DNA of 64,000 bases from Beroe forskalii (GCA_011033025.1 WFMF01000131.1:248001-312000), one strand, 5' to 3'. Counted from the stretch's first letter, positions 11,001 through 23,759 are shown. A program made the numbers and translations. The notes: generated by a model from the letters alone, not told the origin.

Positions 11001-14000
11001 TAAAAAACGGGTGTAGATTATAAGCGTTAGAGGGGGAGGAAGGGTAGGAAAAAATTAAGTCTGATAAATTCTAAAATCAGTGATCGCGACTTGGTAAGAC
11101 TTCAATCTGCAGCGCGAATTTTCATCAGACTGTGATCCTCAGTTCAGAATCACCACGAGTTATATCACAATTCCACGCACATAGCGAAATAATTGCTGTC
11201 TGATTTGATTGAAGTTGTGTTTGCAACTGTTCGTATAGAAACAGGGCATTAATTAGTGTCCTGGAGGCTATCTGTTACAGTATGAGGGTCAGGTTACAGA
11301 GCTTCTGTGTGGCTGTGTACTCTCGAATCAGGAATATATTCGTACGTGAATTGCAAGTCAAAGAACGTGATGCAACATAAACCTTCATTTAATTTGGTTA
11401 AAATAATACCCTCGGAGCAAGAAATAATAAAATGTTGATAACAGTGTACAGTATTCTAAAAAGGTGAGCGAATAATTGTCATTGCATCAGGCAACCAAGC
11501 TTAAAAGGTAAAAGCAGTTATTGGATGACTTATTTAGATTGTGAATTTTATCATCTCAAAAGCGGAAGTTTTCTTCTTTTGGAATCAATCAGTATATTGT
11601 AATTTTTATGGAAGTAAGGAAGTATGAATGAAATGTAAGGCTTCTGGTGCATATATAACTAGGGCCCTAACTATATCTAAGTGGTCCAAGTTCGTTTCCA
11701 TAGCAACTTGCTCCACATACCTTAGTGGCTATAATAGTGTCACTTTGACTGAATCTCCTATCTTCAGACCTGGGTACCAGTTTAGCAGACTTGAAAAAGA
11801 TTAAGGAAAACCCTCCAATCATTTCGTATTATCATTATACATACATGCATATCAAGCAAGTTCTTCAGAAATACATAAATCATTTTTTATATCAATGAAT
11901 TCAAAAAGTTTTAACTAAAACCAACACACGAAAACAATTTGATCTGGCTAGTGGCTATTTCTAGTGGGTTATTGAATAAAGTGTCTCACTTGTTAGATAG
12001 GGGGGATTCTGCTAGTTTGTTCTTGTTGACTTTCCTCACTGCACCTAGTGACGGAGTGTGTCTGATTCCCATCGTCCCTGAGACATGATGGCAGTAAGAT
12101 GTCCAAACAAGCTGTTAGAACGCCATCAGCCCCTCAAACAAGCAGCTAGAATACAAGCAGCTAGAATATTATCAACTCTCAAAACAAGTTGTTAGTGTTA
12201 GAATAATATCAGCCTCAAACAAGTTGTTAGAACGCCATCAGCCCCCTAAAACAAACTGCAATCAATAATATCAACCCCCGGACATGCAACTAGAATGATA
12301 CCACCCCCAAACCAACAACCCCTGAGTGGTAACTAGTTACACTCGTTTATGACACTAGTTCATGTTCATTTCAGATGGGGATGGTTCACCTAAAACAAAA
12401 TGCTCTGTCACCATGACAACTGTATTCATACCACTGTACTATAACAAGCTCTATTGAAGCCAGCTACTTAGCTGGATGTAACTATTTTCAGTGAGGTCCG
12501 TACATTGTGCTAATCATTCTTACACACACAAAGCGAGCATTGTTAAGCAAGTTTATACTGCAGGACAGTTTATTCATTCTCCTGTTTTACAACTTTCAGT
12601 GAATTGCTTCAATAACAATGTGAAATGAATCGTGGACAAAGTTCGAAACACGGATCATTTTAAAAGTTTTTGAAGTAGTTTTATGTAGGAAAAATGGCTT
12701 TATTATATTAAACATGTCTTAACTCAAATATCATATATTTCAGAACCAGAAGCATCATGCACTACAAAATATGCTTACAAAAATCTACATCATAATAGTA
12801 AAGTAACATAAGTAGAGCAAAAAGTCACAGATTTTATTACTTTGTACATATAAAAAGTTCAACAACATGGTACAGTACAATAAATATCTCAAATGTTCGT
12901 AGGTCTACAATTAATACTTTAATGATAATACAATAGTTTGGTTTATTTACAGTCTGAAATCATAAAATCAAGAAAAACTTCAAATCAGTAGAATTCATTT
13001 TAGTATAACAAATTTATTACAATATTGTAAAGTAAAGTTGTAATGTGGTATATATTTGTCCATTTTCCAAAGTGAGTACTCTAAGTGATTGTTGCAATCT
13101 CAAAATTGACGCTATAAACTCATTGGCCCATATGCCAAGTAATGATCCACTAGTAGGATCAGGATCGACTTGCTAGGAAGTTGCTAGCTAGGAATGTTTC
13201 TAAATTTCTAATCCAGTTCTCGTTTGCACACTGCTTCTCTCACCCAGCCCTCATGTCGCCCTCTACCCAGACCTTCTCTTCTCTTCACCAGTCCTCCTCT
13301 CTCCCTCTACCCAGGCCTTCTCTTCTCCTCACCGGTCCTCCTCTCTCCCTCTACCCAGACCTTCTCTTCTTCTCACCAGTCCTCCTCTCTCCCTCTACCC
13401 AGACCTTCTCTTCTCCTCACCAGTCCTCCTCTCTCCCTCTACCCAGACCTTCTCTTCTCCTCATCAGTCCTCCTCTTTCCCTCTACCCAGACCTTCTCTT
13501 ATCCTCACCAGTCCTCCTCTCTCCCTCTACCCAGACTTTCTCTCCTTCTCACCAGCCCTCCTCTCTCCCTCTACCCAGACCTTCTCTTCTCCTCACCAGT
13601 CCTCCTCTCTCCCTCTACCCAGACCTACTCCTCACCAGTCCTCCTCTCTCCTTCTACCCAGACCTTCTCTCCTCCTCACCAGTCCTCCTCTCTCCCTCTA
13701 CCCAGACCTTCTCTTCTCCTCACCAGTCCTCCTCTCTCCCTCTACCCAGACCTCTTCTTCTCCTCATCAGTCCTCCTCTCTGCCTCTACCCAGACCTTCT
13801 CTTCTCCTCACTAATCCTCCTCTCTCCCTCTACCCAGAACTTCTCTTCTCCTCACCAGTCCACCTCTCTCTCTCTACCCAGAACTTCTCTTCTTCCCACC
13901 AGTCCTCCTCTCTCCCTCTACCCAGACCTTTTCTTCTTCTCACTAATCCTCCTCTCTCCCTCTACCCAGACCTTCTCTTCTTCTCACCAGTCCTCCTCTC

Positions 14001-17000
14001 TCCCTCTACCCGGACCTTCTCTTCTCCTCACCAGCCCTCTTCTCTCCCTCTACCCAGACCTTCTCTTCTCCTCACCAGTCCTCCTCTCTCTCTCTACCAA
14101 GACCTTGTCTTCTCCTCACTAATCCTCCTCTCTCCCTCTACCCAGACCTTCTCTTCTTCTCACCAATCTTCCTCTCTCTCTCTACCCAGACCTTCTCTTC
14201 TCCTCACCAGTCTCCTCTCTCCCTCTACCCAGACTTTCTCTTCTCCTCACCAGTCCTCCTCTCTCCCTCTACCCAGACCTTCTCTTCTCCTCACCAGTCC
14301 TCCTCTCTCCATCTACCCAGACCTTCTCTTCTCTGGCCAGGCGTTGTGCACGGTCACAGAGACAGGTCTGACCCCGTTCCTGGAGAAAGGGTCGGCTGGT
14401 GATGAAGGCGTTGTTCTCCTCGCTGGGGCGTGGCTCCACCAGGAAGTCATGGGTGCTGGGGGTCATCTCCACCCCGAAACTCCGGGAACTGTAGGTGCTC
14501 AGGAAGTTTACCCGGGAGTTGCTCTTCCGCGGCTTTATGCTCGGCTTGAACTCGAATATCCTGCCGGTGGTCTCGTGAACTCTCGACATGGACTCTCCTC
14601 TCGGTGCAGTGGACTCGGCTCTCTCAGACATTCTGTCTGGGCTGGTGCAGGGAGACCCTCGCCTGCGGATCATCTCAGCTTTGGAGCGGGCTCGGCGGGG
14701 CGGTCTGGCGGGCATGGCGATGGTGGGCGGGGCAGTGGCGTAGCGGGAGTTGTTGGAGTAGTAGGAGGCGGTGTCCCAGTCCGGGAGGGCCAGGACTCCT
14801 GTGTGGTTGTGGTGGACACCTGCTGTGAGCTGGAGAAGGTTATGGTTGTTACTATTCTGCATCCTACCTGTGTAGCAGCCTTCGGTGTCAGCGAGCTGCA
14901 TGTCATCCAACTGATCTTCTAGTTCTGAGGGGAATACAAGAGTTAGATAAGGGAACTCGTTGTATGGTGTATCTATACACAGAAACAAGAGATAGGGAAT
15001 AGAGGAGTTAGATAAGGTTACTGGGTGTATGGTATATAACAGCTATACACAGAAACAATTCACAGACCAGTGAACCAATGAGTATGATGAAACCATGAGT
15101 AGCGCATTCGTAGATACCTTCGAAGTTCCAGTGAAAATGCTTTTACTGTAATTGCTTCTTAGGGCGAATCAAGCTTCAAGAAGTATATCTAGAAATATAT
15201 AGAGGCAATCTAGACCTATCATATAGGAGGATGACGAATGCTTGAAATGCTCATTATAGGTTGGGAATTGAAGTAATATTTCATGCTTCGAAGATTGATG
15301 AAATTTTGCTCACACAAGTTCCCAGTGAATTATGCTTGGTCAATTGTCTAATTGTCTCTGAGTATTGAGACAATTGATTTACGAATTATCATTTACTCAT
15401 TTAAAGATTTCGGGGTTTCGATACAATAAAAAAGAAAATGAGTGCTGACTGCTGGGTATTTCCCAGTGGGTAATGCTGAATGTACATGACAACACGATTC
15501 GTCAAAAGATTGCTGTGTACTGTACATTTTGGTATAATTGTGCCTTAGTTTCTTAGTTTCTAATAACTTACGCCGCGTGAGTTCATCATAGAACCTGAAG
15601 TCAAGTAGGGCCTGTGCCCAAAGTATCATACTTACCGAGTTATCTTGGACGATATGTAATAATCAAGTCAATTAATCAATTATGTCAATGAAATCATTTA
15701 ATTGAAGATATTAGATCGATTAAAGAATTGCTGTGAAAGTTATACTGTAACAATACCTATCATATTGATACCGAAAGAATGAAAGCGATCAAGCATAACT
15801 ACACACATGCATTTCAATCTTTCAATGAATGCTAAGCAAGCCTAATAACGATAAGAATTAGTCTAAGTAAGAAGTCCTAACAAATGACAATTGGCATCCT
15901 TTTATTTAACTTTTATCATGCATTTCTCATCCGACAAGTCCGGTCTAACTATTTGCTAATGGTTACAGTTAGTTGGATGAGTTAGAAGCTACACATAACA
16001 CATAACACACAGCGTGTACCGGGAATAAGAAGGTTCTCGTTTCTGAGTTGTTCCCTCAGGTATCTGAGAACGTTGTGACTGCCCTCCTGCAGCACAGCAG
16101 CAGGTGGGTACTCAAGGGGGTTGTCAGCGATGTTTAGACCCGTTATTGTGGGCACGTTCCCTGGTGATGTTTAGACCCGTTATTGTGGGCACGTTCCCTG
16201 GTGATGTTTAGACCCGTTATTGTGGGCACGTTCCCTGGCACAAGGGGTTATAATTATACAGCTGGTAAAGTTTCATGAAACCAACAACTGAGTTAGAGTA
16301 ATTTTCGGTTGACAGGTTGCTGTAATGACTGAGTTATGACTGATTAGTGAGGTACATGTTCGTAAAACTAGATATTCTCAAGACTAGATAATTAGATAAT
16401 GTACATTAAAATGGTACTGGTAGGTACTGGAACATCACAACGAATAGGCCACAATACTATCTCTTGGTTTACTTACCTAATTCGATAGGAAGAGATCTGA
16501 TACTGTTGCCTTGTAATAGGAGTGTCCTCAGCTCCCTGAAATGAGGGAGGAAGCATTCAGTGTCAGATTCCAACTATATAAAATCATAGCTAATAAAGTA
16601 AACTATTCCAGGGTATAAGTTTTGAGGAGGTAATACCCTTGCGGAGGTTTTGAAGCAAAACTAAAAATGTGTTGAAAGTAATCTGTATCTGATTAACAGA
16701 TACACCGTGACTTTCGATACTTAATTTGACATTATTAGAGTTTTGAAATATGCTAGTGTCGGGATTCTTACATAACTGCATTCCTTGAGAAAGGTTTGCA
16801 TTCAACCACTGACCTGTGGTGTCCTATCGAAGGGGGTAAGGCGGAGAGGAGATTATGTCGGAAATCTAGCCATTTCAGCTGAGGTAGGCAGGGGAAGAAG
16901 TAGTCTGGTATACTCTTGATATCATTCGTAGACAGGTATAGGAACTGAAAGATTATATGAAGCAATTCTAAGATAATATATATTGCAACTAATGTTCAGT

Positions 17001-17245
17001 AACCAAAAAGTCCATTACAACTTTTTTACATATTTGGTGAGACAATTTGAGACTCAATAGGTACAACAGATTAGTCAGAATTTCAAAAAAAGAAAATGTA
17101 CCCAGAAAATAGAACTTACCTCGATATTGTTGAAGTTTTTGATAGTTTTGGGAATCTCTTTGAGGTGTTTGTTGCTCAGGTCGAGAGTTATTGTTGTGAT
17201 GATGGCATTTCTCTGATCCTGGTCTGAGATCTCAGACTCACTCAT
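8004..17245 (-). CDS. LRRC27: LRRC27, leucine-rich repeat protein 27
   Basis: Twelve exons read on the minus strand and every phase agrees: 17245-17120, 16944-16814, 16535-16477, 16160-16020, 14924-14323, 10990-10907, 10283-10198, 9769-9693, 9273-8947, 8613-8549, 8357-8223, 8084-8004. The product is 637 aa; human LRRC27 is about 530. N-terminal leucine-rich repeats (TITLDLSNKHLKEIP, LPQLKWLDFRHNLLSALP, ELRTLLLQGNSIRSLPIEL, LNIADNPLEYPP) match the human order closely. A 200-residue low-complexity exon and a charged coiled-coil half (YEEKRMQAIKKEENSRTEM, LRARRERLLYEVE) follow. The C-terminus (ELRRRIKEHASRLKE, then SELLHNEMRQMSQEYRFK) resembles the human tail. The weakest junction is the donor at 8947 (TCCA|GTGCAT); without it the frame stops at 8939 and the last three exons are lost. 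Function is poorly known; it is a probable cytosolic scaffold often linked to ciliated cells. Several of its splice sites sit in tandem repeats. Confidence 0.9.
11000..13235. other. LRRC27 intron, no other gene seen
   Basis: This is the large intron between LRRC27 exons 5 and 6. It is AT-rich with no exon-like sequence. Around 12095-12310 there are irregular direct repeats of roughly 35 bp built on GTTAGAACGCCATCAGCCCC and related words such as AACAAGTTGTTAGAA, a decayed minisatellite. Confidence 0.6.
13238..14330 (-). repeat. 44-bp minisatellite adjoining LRRC27 exon 5
   Basis: About 25 copies of a 44-bp pyrimidine-rich unit on the plus strand (CTCCTCTCTCCCTCTACCC, AGACCTTCTCTTCTCC, TCACCAGTC). 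On the LRRC27 strand each unit reads GAGAAG|GTCTGGGTAG and GGACTG|GTGAGG, so both the real exon-5 donor at 14323 and a stronger-looking donor are repeated through the first kilobase of the intron. Use of the GTGAGG sites would shift the frame relative to exon 6. The 313-aa plus-strand frame (13181-14122) is a by-product of the repeat. Confidence 0.9.
16129..16239 (-). repeat. 37-bp triplication of a LRRC27 acceptor and exon start
   Basis: Three near-identical 37-bp units, each holding TGTGGGCACGTTCCCTGG on the plus strand. On the gene strand each contains CCAG|GGAACGTGCCC, the acceptor of exon 4 plus its first bases. Only the unit next to the exon body (acceptor after 16161) keeps the frame that gives ELGNVPTITGLNIADNP. 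Because 37 is not a multiple of three, the outer acceptors would run into a stop. Confidence 0.9.
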
Positions 17246-18397
17246 TTTGAGGAAATCAGTGCGCCATGTCCCTCAATGAACAGGGAATTGAGCAACCGAA
17301 TTCAATAAGAGATACATTCAAATAACTAAATCATCCTCTTTTTTTACTGTTTTTTTGAAACCGTAACTGACAATCAATTTTGTTAGTTTCCGATACGGAT
17401 TTCCGACATCGTTAGTTTTTTTTTCTCAAGAAAGTAAGAATATTTTCAAAATCAAGTTCTAGTTATTTGGTTTGTAACAGTAAAAACGGAACAGGTAAGT
17501 GAAACAAAAGCAAGACATCTGAACTCTGGTAGAGGGATTGTTTTGCGATTACAGCAACAAGTAACAAATGAACAGGATGTGAGTAAAATTTTACTTACTA
17601 CCTAATTTAAACTCAGATCATTAGTTAACTCATTAAAAATCAACATAATTGCCCAAATCTGACACAACTTTTTATTTAAGAATTAGTAATCCAGTCAAAA
17701 AATTAACGTATGTAATATTTACTTTGAAACATTCAATACAGTCTTGTTTTTCTTGATGCAATCGGTAAATTTAAATGAATACAAATATAAAAAATATCAT
17801 GCAGATTTTTTATCAAGTACTCTGTTTCATCAAAAAGACGATAAACAGAGCTATAGATTTTACAATAGCTGCGAAAAAAACATAAGCAATTCCATCAGTT
17901 CCGATATTTTTTGTAAACTCATTAACAATAAATTTAATACTTGTGTTAACGGATAATGCGTGGTAGCATGGTGAAACTTTTTAAAATCAAAATAGAAGAA
18001 CATGCTTGGAACATTCAATGTCAGGACAATTACATTCTTGCAGCTATTCCATGTATTATGTTAGTGAGAATTATTGTTTCTTGCCCGACCTTAATACAAC
18101 AAACAAACTTAAAAACAAACACACGTGACTTATCAACATCATTACCTTATTTATTTAATCATAAATCAAAACTCATTAAAAATCATTATTCATTACAAGT
18201 TTCACCATCCATGAAAAATTCATATCTTCCCATTGACATGTGCAAGTGCATCATTCACTTATGTTAAAGCAGTTAGTTAGATAAGGTGATAATAACTCTG
18301 TTGCACTACAAAAAGGTCAGTGAAATTTTACCAATGGAAATCAAAATACAGTGAAATATTGTAGAATACCCATTGCAAATCAAAATGTTTGTGAGTT
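17246..18397. other. Intergenic DNA between LRRC27 and VAMP7
   Basis: Very AT-rich. It must hold the LRRC27 promoter and the VAMP7 3-prime end, both genes being on the minus strand. The plus-strand frames at 17744-17956 and 17956-18267 are Lys/Asn/Ile-rich, typical of AT-rich noise. I see no gene or conserved motif. Confidence 0.55.
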
Positions 18398-20805
18398 TTA
18401 TTTTTTGTTGAAAACCCCTGTCTGCCAACAAATAACGACAATGACAATGCTGATAATCAAGAAAGCAGCTATGGAAAGAGAGACCACCATTTTTTGGTTC
18501 TGCCACCACATCTTACGTCTCACTCTGACAGCTGTTGTCTGGAATCTATTAGCATTAATACAGCATCATTTGCATAAATTGTAGGTCAGGTAATAAAGAA
18601 TAAGGAAAAATAGAACAGCCATGAAGTACATATTAATGTAGCAAAAAATGAACTAGAACTATCGTAATCTAGGACTTCATTTTTCTTCAAACATCACTCA
18701 CATTAAGATTGAGCTCAGAAGTTTTCTCCTGTAATCTCTCGAGGTTATCCCCTCTCTGCAGAATCTTGTCAATGTTCTCTGTCATGACTCCTTTAACATC
18801 TTCTACTTGACCATGAAGTTCAGCCATACTATCCACTTCTCTTGTCTTGTTGTATTGGACCTTGTTAAGTATTTGAGTCATTCATAGTATTAGGTCAATA
18901 CCTAATCATATAATAAAACAGGACAGTATAGACAACAATCTGAAAAAGAAGAATTGGCTCGTTTCTTTGCTTAGGTGAGCACGTTATTTCCCTCTCCAAC
19001 TTTTGTCTCCCAATTTCGATCTAAATTACATAAGATAAACATCAAACAAAGAAAATGTTAAAACTAAATTTAGTGTTAAAATGACAGCAAAAGTATACCT
19101 ATTACCAACAAACAGTTTCTTATCCAAAGATTATACTATTTCCTCTCAAAATGTTGAAGTCTGCAATTCCTCAATGCTTTTGTAAACTTGTAAAAAGGCG
19201 ATTGGAGAAGGAAAAGATCAGTGATTTAGGTTTCTTAAACATAGTCTTAGAGGCTGAGCTTTGGGCCTGAGCTAGTGAGCTAATATACAAAAGAGAGCCT
19301 GAACCAAGGTCCACTGGAGGATTATCCCAATTTAAAAATAGAGATAGTTCTTGGCAGTTGGCTCTGAGCTGATGAATCAACTAGGGTGAGGGTGGGTGGG
19401 GGTGCGAGTGGTAGATTGATTGTATGGTGGAGTGAGAGGGTTTAGTTGTCAAACAAATAATTAGTCAAACAAATAATTATTATTTATAGCTCACAGCAAT
19501 TTATAGCTCACAGCAATTTTCTTTATACTAAAAAGACAGTGAATAAATCAGGTAAAATAATATCAATATAAATTCTCAATTATTCTTTTAAATAATTGTC
19601 CACTCTGTGCAAAGATGAGGATGCTGAATTGAATTGATTGGGTAATCTGTAAATGTCAAATGATGATTAATGTTAAAAAAGGGTATAGTAAAATCAAACT
19701 TACAATAGTTGAGGAGAGGATAGGAGAAAAATCTCTACGGAATTCATAGGGTTTGGCATTAGTTGCTCTTTGAGCAAGAGGTCCAGAGAAAAACCGTTCA
19801 GTTATCTGAAAAGGATTGATTAAACAGGTAATATTGTTTTCGATGTCAATATTCAGACTATTCATTAATCAGCACTAGTGTCAGACTATTGAAAAACAAT
19901 GGCAGTAAATAATTCAAATTTTCATCTTTCATCTTGATGTCACTTATGACAATTGACCTTGAGAGTTTGATGATATTCATAAATTAAGTCAAACTTCTTC
20001 TATCCTCAAAGTCAGAATTATTATTGTAATGAAGCTCAGTAGCACTACTGCTATAAATTTACTAGGCATTACCTAACTATATGTAGAAATTAGAGTGCGG
20101 TTATCACAAAAGGCAAAGTCAAGTTTGCTCCCTCCCACCAGTTTTAAATTAATTTGTAGTCATCAGTGCAACAGTATCACAGTATGGGGAGTGACATAAT
20201 TCCTACAATATAATACCTATTTATCTTTTCTAAAAATGCAAAAGATATTCGCATGGGAAAATCTTGATCAGCAATTGCCAGGAATGTGAATCCATTCTTT
20301 GTAAGGACATGATAATTGTACCTGAAAAATGTTGCCATGAAAATGGTTTTATTACTGTTATTCTGTGGCTTGACTACAAAGATGACAGTATTTGTTCTAA
20401 AAGAAGTTATTCTGAGATCATATTATAACAAAATGTGATACCCATAATCCACAAAGGAATAAGTGGAACTAAATCAGTGGCAAAAGATCAGAAACATCCA
20501 TTGAAATCATGATCTAGCATTATTTGTTTATGTTATATTTGTGACATAGCTGGGTAATGAATTAAGTTAATGTTAAGTTTAAGCATATACATAAAACTTG
20601 CAACCTCACTGAAGATTTTGTCACGATTTCTAAATGGCTTGATTTCTCATACTTACTGATTTACACTATAAGTGTGACGAGAGAACTTAGAACTATCAGT
20701 TCTATCTAATATCTGTTGGGTAGCAGCTTCAAAATTTCCAACAACATCAGCATGATCTGCTAGAACTACAGAATTATTTGCAACACATGAATAGAGCAGG
20801 GGCAT
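18398..20805 (-). CDS. VAMP7: VAMP7, longin-type R-SNARE
   Basis: Five exons on the minus strand: 20805-20657, 20321-20225, 19805-19704, 18860-18702, 18553-18398, together 220 aa, exactly the length of human VAMP7. A longin domain (MPLLYSCVANNSVVLADHA; QYNYHVLTKNGFTFLAIAD; PYEFRRDFSPILSS) is followed by an R-SNARE motif (QVEDVKGVMTENIDKILQRG, with the zero-layer Arg in QRG), the juxtamembrane VRRKMWWQNQK and a C-terminal anchor (VVSLSIAAFLIISIVIVVIC). It drives fusion of late endosomes and lysosomes and of secretory vesicles; the longin domain folds back to inhibit the SNARE motif. Introns 1 and 3 are GT-AG. Introns 2 and 4 are not canonical in this reading and are treated as a finding. The CTAG two bases before the ATG could be a 5-prime UTR or trans-splice acceptor. 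Confidence 0.88.
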
Positions 20806-22039
20806 CCTAGTAAAGTAAATGGTTAAATCATACAGCTAGATAGAACGAAATGATTAATTTCAACATCAATTGATGTAAGTTACTATTGATTAGAAGTTCC
20901 AGCTAACACAGACCAACAGACCAACAATCCAAGTACATTATACTGCATTAATGCATACCATGTATGGCTGTAATTAAAGTCCTCATTTTCAAGGGATTTG
21001 AATGGAAGATCTTAATGCAAGATGTGACCAGTTAATCGTATTTCAGTACTGCAAAGAGCAATGCCCAATAGGGATTGAGACATTTACTGAAATACATTAT
21101 CCAGATCAAGTGCTCAATGTGAACAAGTGCTCAATGTGAATGACGATACTGTGTAAAACGATGTTGTGCAAGTACTGCAAGACATGGTTCGGAGGGGGCC
21201 AGACAACATCTGGCAAATACATGGGTAGTGCTGTTTTAATGCTCTTCAAGGCTAACAAAAACAAATTGTGAGAGGCACCTTTTAAACAGAAAAGAATGCA
21301 AAGGTGCAGATCAACTTACATGGACAAACACTGTCTGGCACCTTCACGCACCCAGATTCAGATTCTGGCAATGACAACCATAGCAAAGACCACAATATGC
21401 AAATTATATTTTGACGCAATGTCTACCAAGCCACAATAAAAACACAAACTTGCAGAGAATGGGACTTTATTCTTTTAGAAGAAAAGCATAATTTGGTAAT
21501 CAATGGAAGCTATTGTTTTAGAGTGACTTCGTCATTTTTGGATCTCAAAAATTGAAAAATGCATTGCCTAACTGTTGGGATTCAACCACTTTCGACCTTA
21601 AAGTCACCACATGTTACGTGTCCCTGTTTGTTCGCGCTTGCACGCGCTTTTTGTAGAAAAGTCACAAACAGGGCCACGCAACAATGGTAAGATTCGCTCC
21701 TCAGCTCGGGGTGCATATTTTACGCCCCTATTAAGTGATTCAACCATATTTGGGCATTAATTGTTTGAGTGCGCACGTCGTACGCCGCGCTCTAGGTTGA
21801 GAGTCACTCTAGCAGAGATGACCATATTTTGAGATCCTCCAAATCGCGTTGGATAACGTGATGACGTAGGTCAGGTTTAACAGGCGTTTGTTGAAATAAT
21901 TGTCAGGTGATACCCATATATGGAATAAACTATCTGCCGAGCACTAGAGTGAGGAATGTGTCCGGCTTTCCATAAACAGTTGATGTTTTTACGCAGTTCG
22001 TTGGCCGTTGCTACTCATTACTTCATTAAATTATTTGTT
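20806..22039. other. Intergenic DNA upstream of VAMP7
   Basis: No gene recognised. A 17-bp word, AAGTGCTCAATGTGAA, is repeated in tandem near 21108-21140. Around 21613-21690 there is a hairpin-forming stretch (GTCCCTGTTTGTTCGCGC and its near inverse further on) that is related, in reverse orientation, to sequence near 24215-24275 in the CpG-rich cluster. Confidence 0.55.
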
Positions 22040-23660
22040 TTGTGTGGCCATCGGCTCTTTCTACTTTTCTACCCGTTTTGATTATGCTAATTGATATTTG
22101 CTTGTGAGATGTGACTCTGTGAGGCGTGAGCCCGGCTCTATTTACTCCATTTGATTATGCTTGCTGCAAGTGACTCTGTGTGCCCGGCTCTATCTGCTCC
22201 ATTTGATTATGCTTGCTGCAGGTGACTCTGTGGGCCCGGCTCTGTCTACTCCATTTAATTATGCTTGCTGCAGGAGAATCTGTGGGCCCGGCTCTATCTA
22301 CCCCATTTGATTATGCTTGCTGCAAGTGACTCTATTAGACGGCTCTATCTGCTCCATTTGATTATGCTTGCTGCAAGTGTCTCTATGTGCCCGGCTCTAT
22401 TTACTCCATTTGATTATGCTTGCTGCAGGAGAATCTTTGCACCCGGCTCTATCTACTCCATTTGATTATGCTTGCTGCAGGTAACTCTGTGTGCCCGGCT
22501 CTATCTACCCCATTTGATTATGCTTGCTGTAGGAGATTCTGTGGGCCCGGCTCTATCTACCCCATTTGATTATGCTTGCTGCAGGTGACTCTGTGGGCCC
22601 GGCTCTATTTACTCCATTTGATTATGCTTGCTGCAGGAGAATCTGTGGACCCGGCTCTATCTACCCCATTTAATTGCTTGCTGCAGGTGACTCTGTGGGC
22701 CCGGCTCTATCTACTCCATTTGATTATGCTTGCTGTAGGAGATTCTGTGGGCCCGGCTCTATCTACCCCATTTGATTATGCTTGCTGCAGGTGACTCTGT
22801 GGGCCCGGCTCTATCTACTCCATTTGATTATGCTTGCTGCAGGAGACTCGATGTGTGCCCAGCTCTATCTACTCAATGTGATTATGCTTGCCGCAGGAAA
22901 CTCTGTGTGCCCGGCTCTATCTGCCCCATTAGATTATGCTTGCTGCAGGTGACTCTGTGGGCCCGGCTCTATCTACTCCATTTGATTTTGCTTGCTGCAG
23001 GAAATTCTGTGGGCCCGGCTCTATCTACTCCATTTGATTATGCTTGCTGCAGGAGACTCTGTGTGCCCGGCTCTATCTACTCCATGTGATTATGCTTGCT
23101 GCAGGAAACTCTGTGTGCCCGGCTCTATTTGCCCCATTTTGATTATGCTTGCTGTAGGTGACTCTGTGGGCCGGCTCTATCTACTCCATTTGATTTTGCT
23201 TGCTGCAGGTGACTCTGTGTGCCCGGCTCTATCTACTCCATTTGATAATGCTTGCTGCAGGAGACTCTGTTGGCCCGGCTCTATCTACTCCATTTGATTA
23301 TGCTTGCTGCAGGAGACTCTGTGTGCCCGGCTCTATCTAATTCATTTGATTATGCTTGCTGCAGGTGACTCTGGCCTGTGGGCCCGGCTCTGTCTACTCC
23401 ATTTTGGATTATACTTGTTGCAGTAGACTGTGTGCCCGGCTCTATCTACTCCATTTGATAGTGCTTGCTGCAGGTGACTCTGGCCTGTGGGCCCCGGCTC
23501 TATCTGCCCATTTGATAATGCTTTGCTGCTTGTGACTCTTTGGGCCCGACTCTATCTACTCCATTTGATTTAGCTAATTGCTTGTGAATCTGTGTTACCG
23601 GCTCCTTGTACCCCCGTTTGATTATGCTTGCTGCTCGTGAGCACCGGCTCTTTTACTGCA
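22040..23660 (+). repeat. 52-bp minisatellite with acceptor and donor in each unit
   Basis: Roughly 29 copies of a 52-bp unit (CCATTTGATTATGCTTGC, TGCAGGTGACTCTGTG, GGCCCGGCTCTATCTACT), with decayed copies at both ends. Alternative units carry GCAGGAGACTCTGTG. Many units contain CTTGCTGCAG|GTGACT, which reads both as an acceptor (AG after a weak pyrimidine tract) and as a donor (CAG|GTGA). No exon with a known product adjoins it. The plus-strand frames with LYLLHLIMLAA are repeat translations. Confidence 0.9.
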
Positions 23661-23759
23661 TAATGACATATCGATGCAGCCGCGATGCAATTCATGTTAT
23701 ATAAACCATCCACGATGAATCCAATGCGGGATGTTTTCAGCGCGCGATAATTAAGTTAC

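Noticed and set aside
13181-14122. Long plus-strand open frame (313 aa, Ser/Pro/Leu-rich) and its overlapping 196-aa partner
   Set aside because: Pure translation of the 44-bp minisatellite; three units make 44 codons, so every frame stays open. It lies in a LRRC27 intron on the other strand.
14344-14922. Plus-strand 192-aa frame
   Set aside because: Antisense shadow of LRRC27 exon 5, whose minus-strand frame joins in phase with both neighbours.
15393-15629. Minus-strand frame as an extra LRRC27 exon
   Set aside because: Exons at 16020 and 14924 join directly in phase, and this frame has no matching splice sites.
19171-19380. Minus-strand frame in a VAMP7 intron as an additional exon
   Set aside because: The exons on either side join in phase (ATT|GTC) and the protein length is already complete.
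22265-23297. Frames with LYLLHLIMLAA repeats
   Set aside because: Translations of the 52-bp minisatellite, whose length is not a multiple of three.
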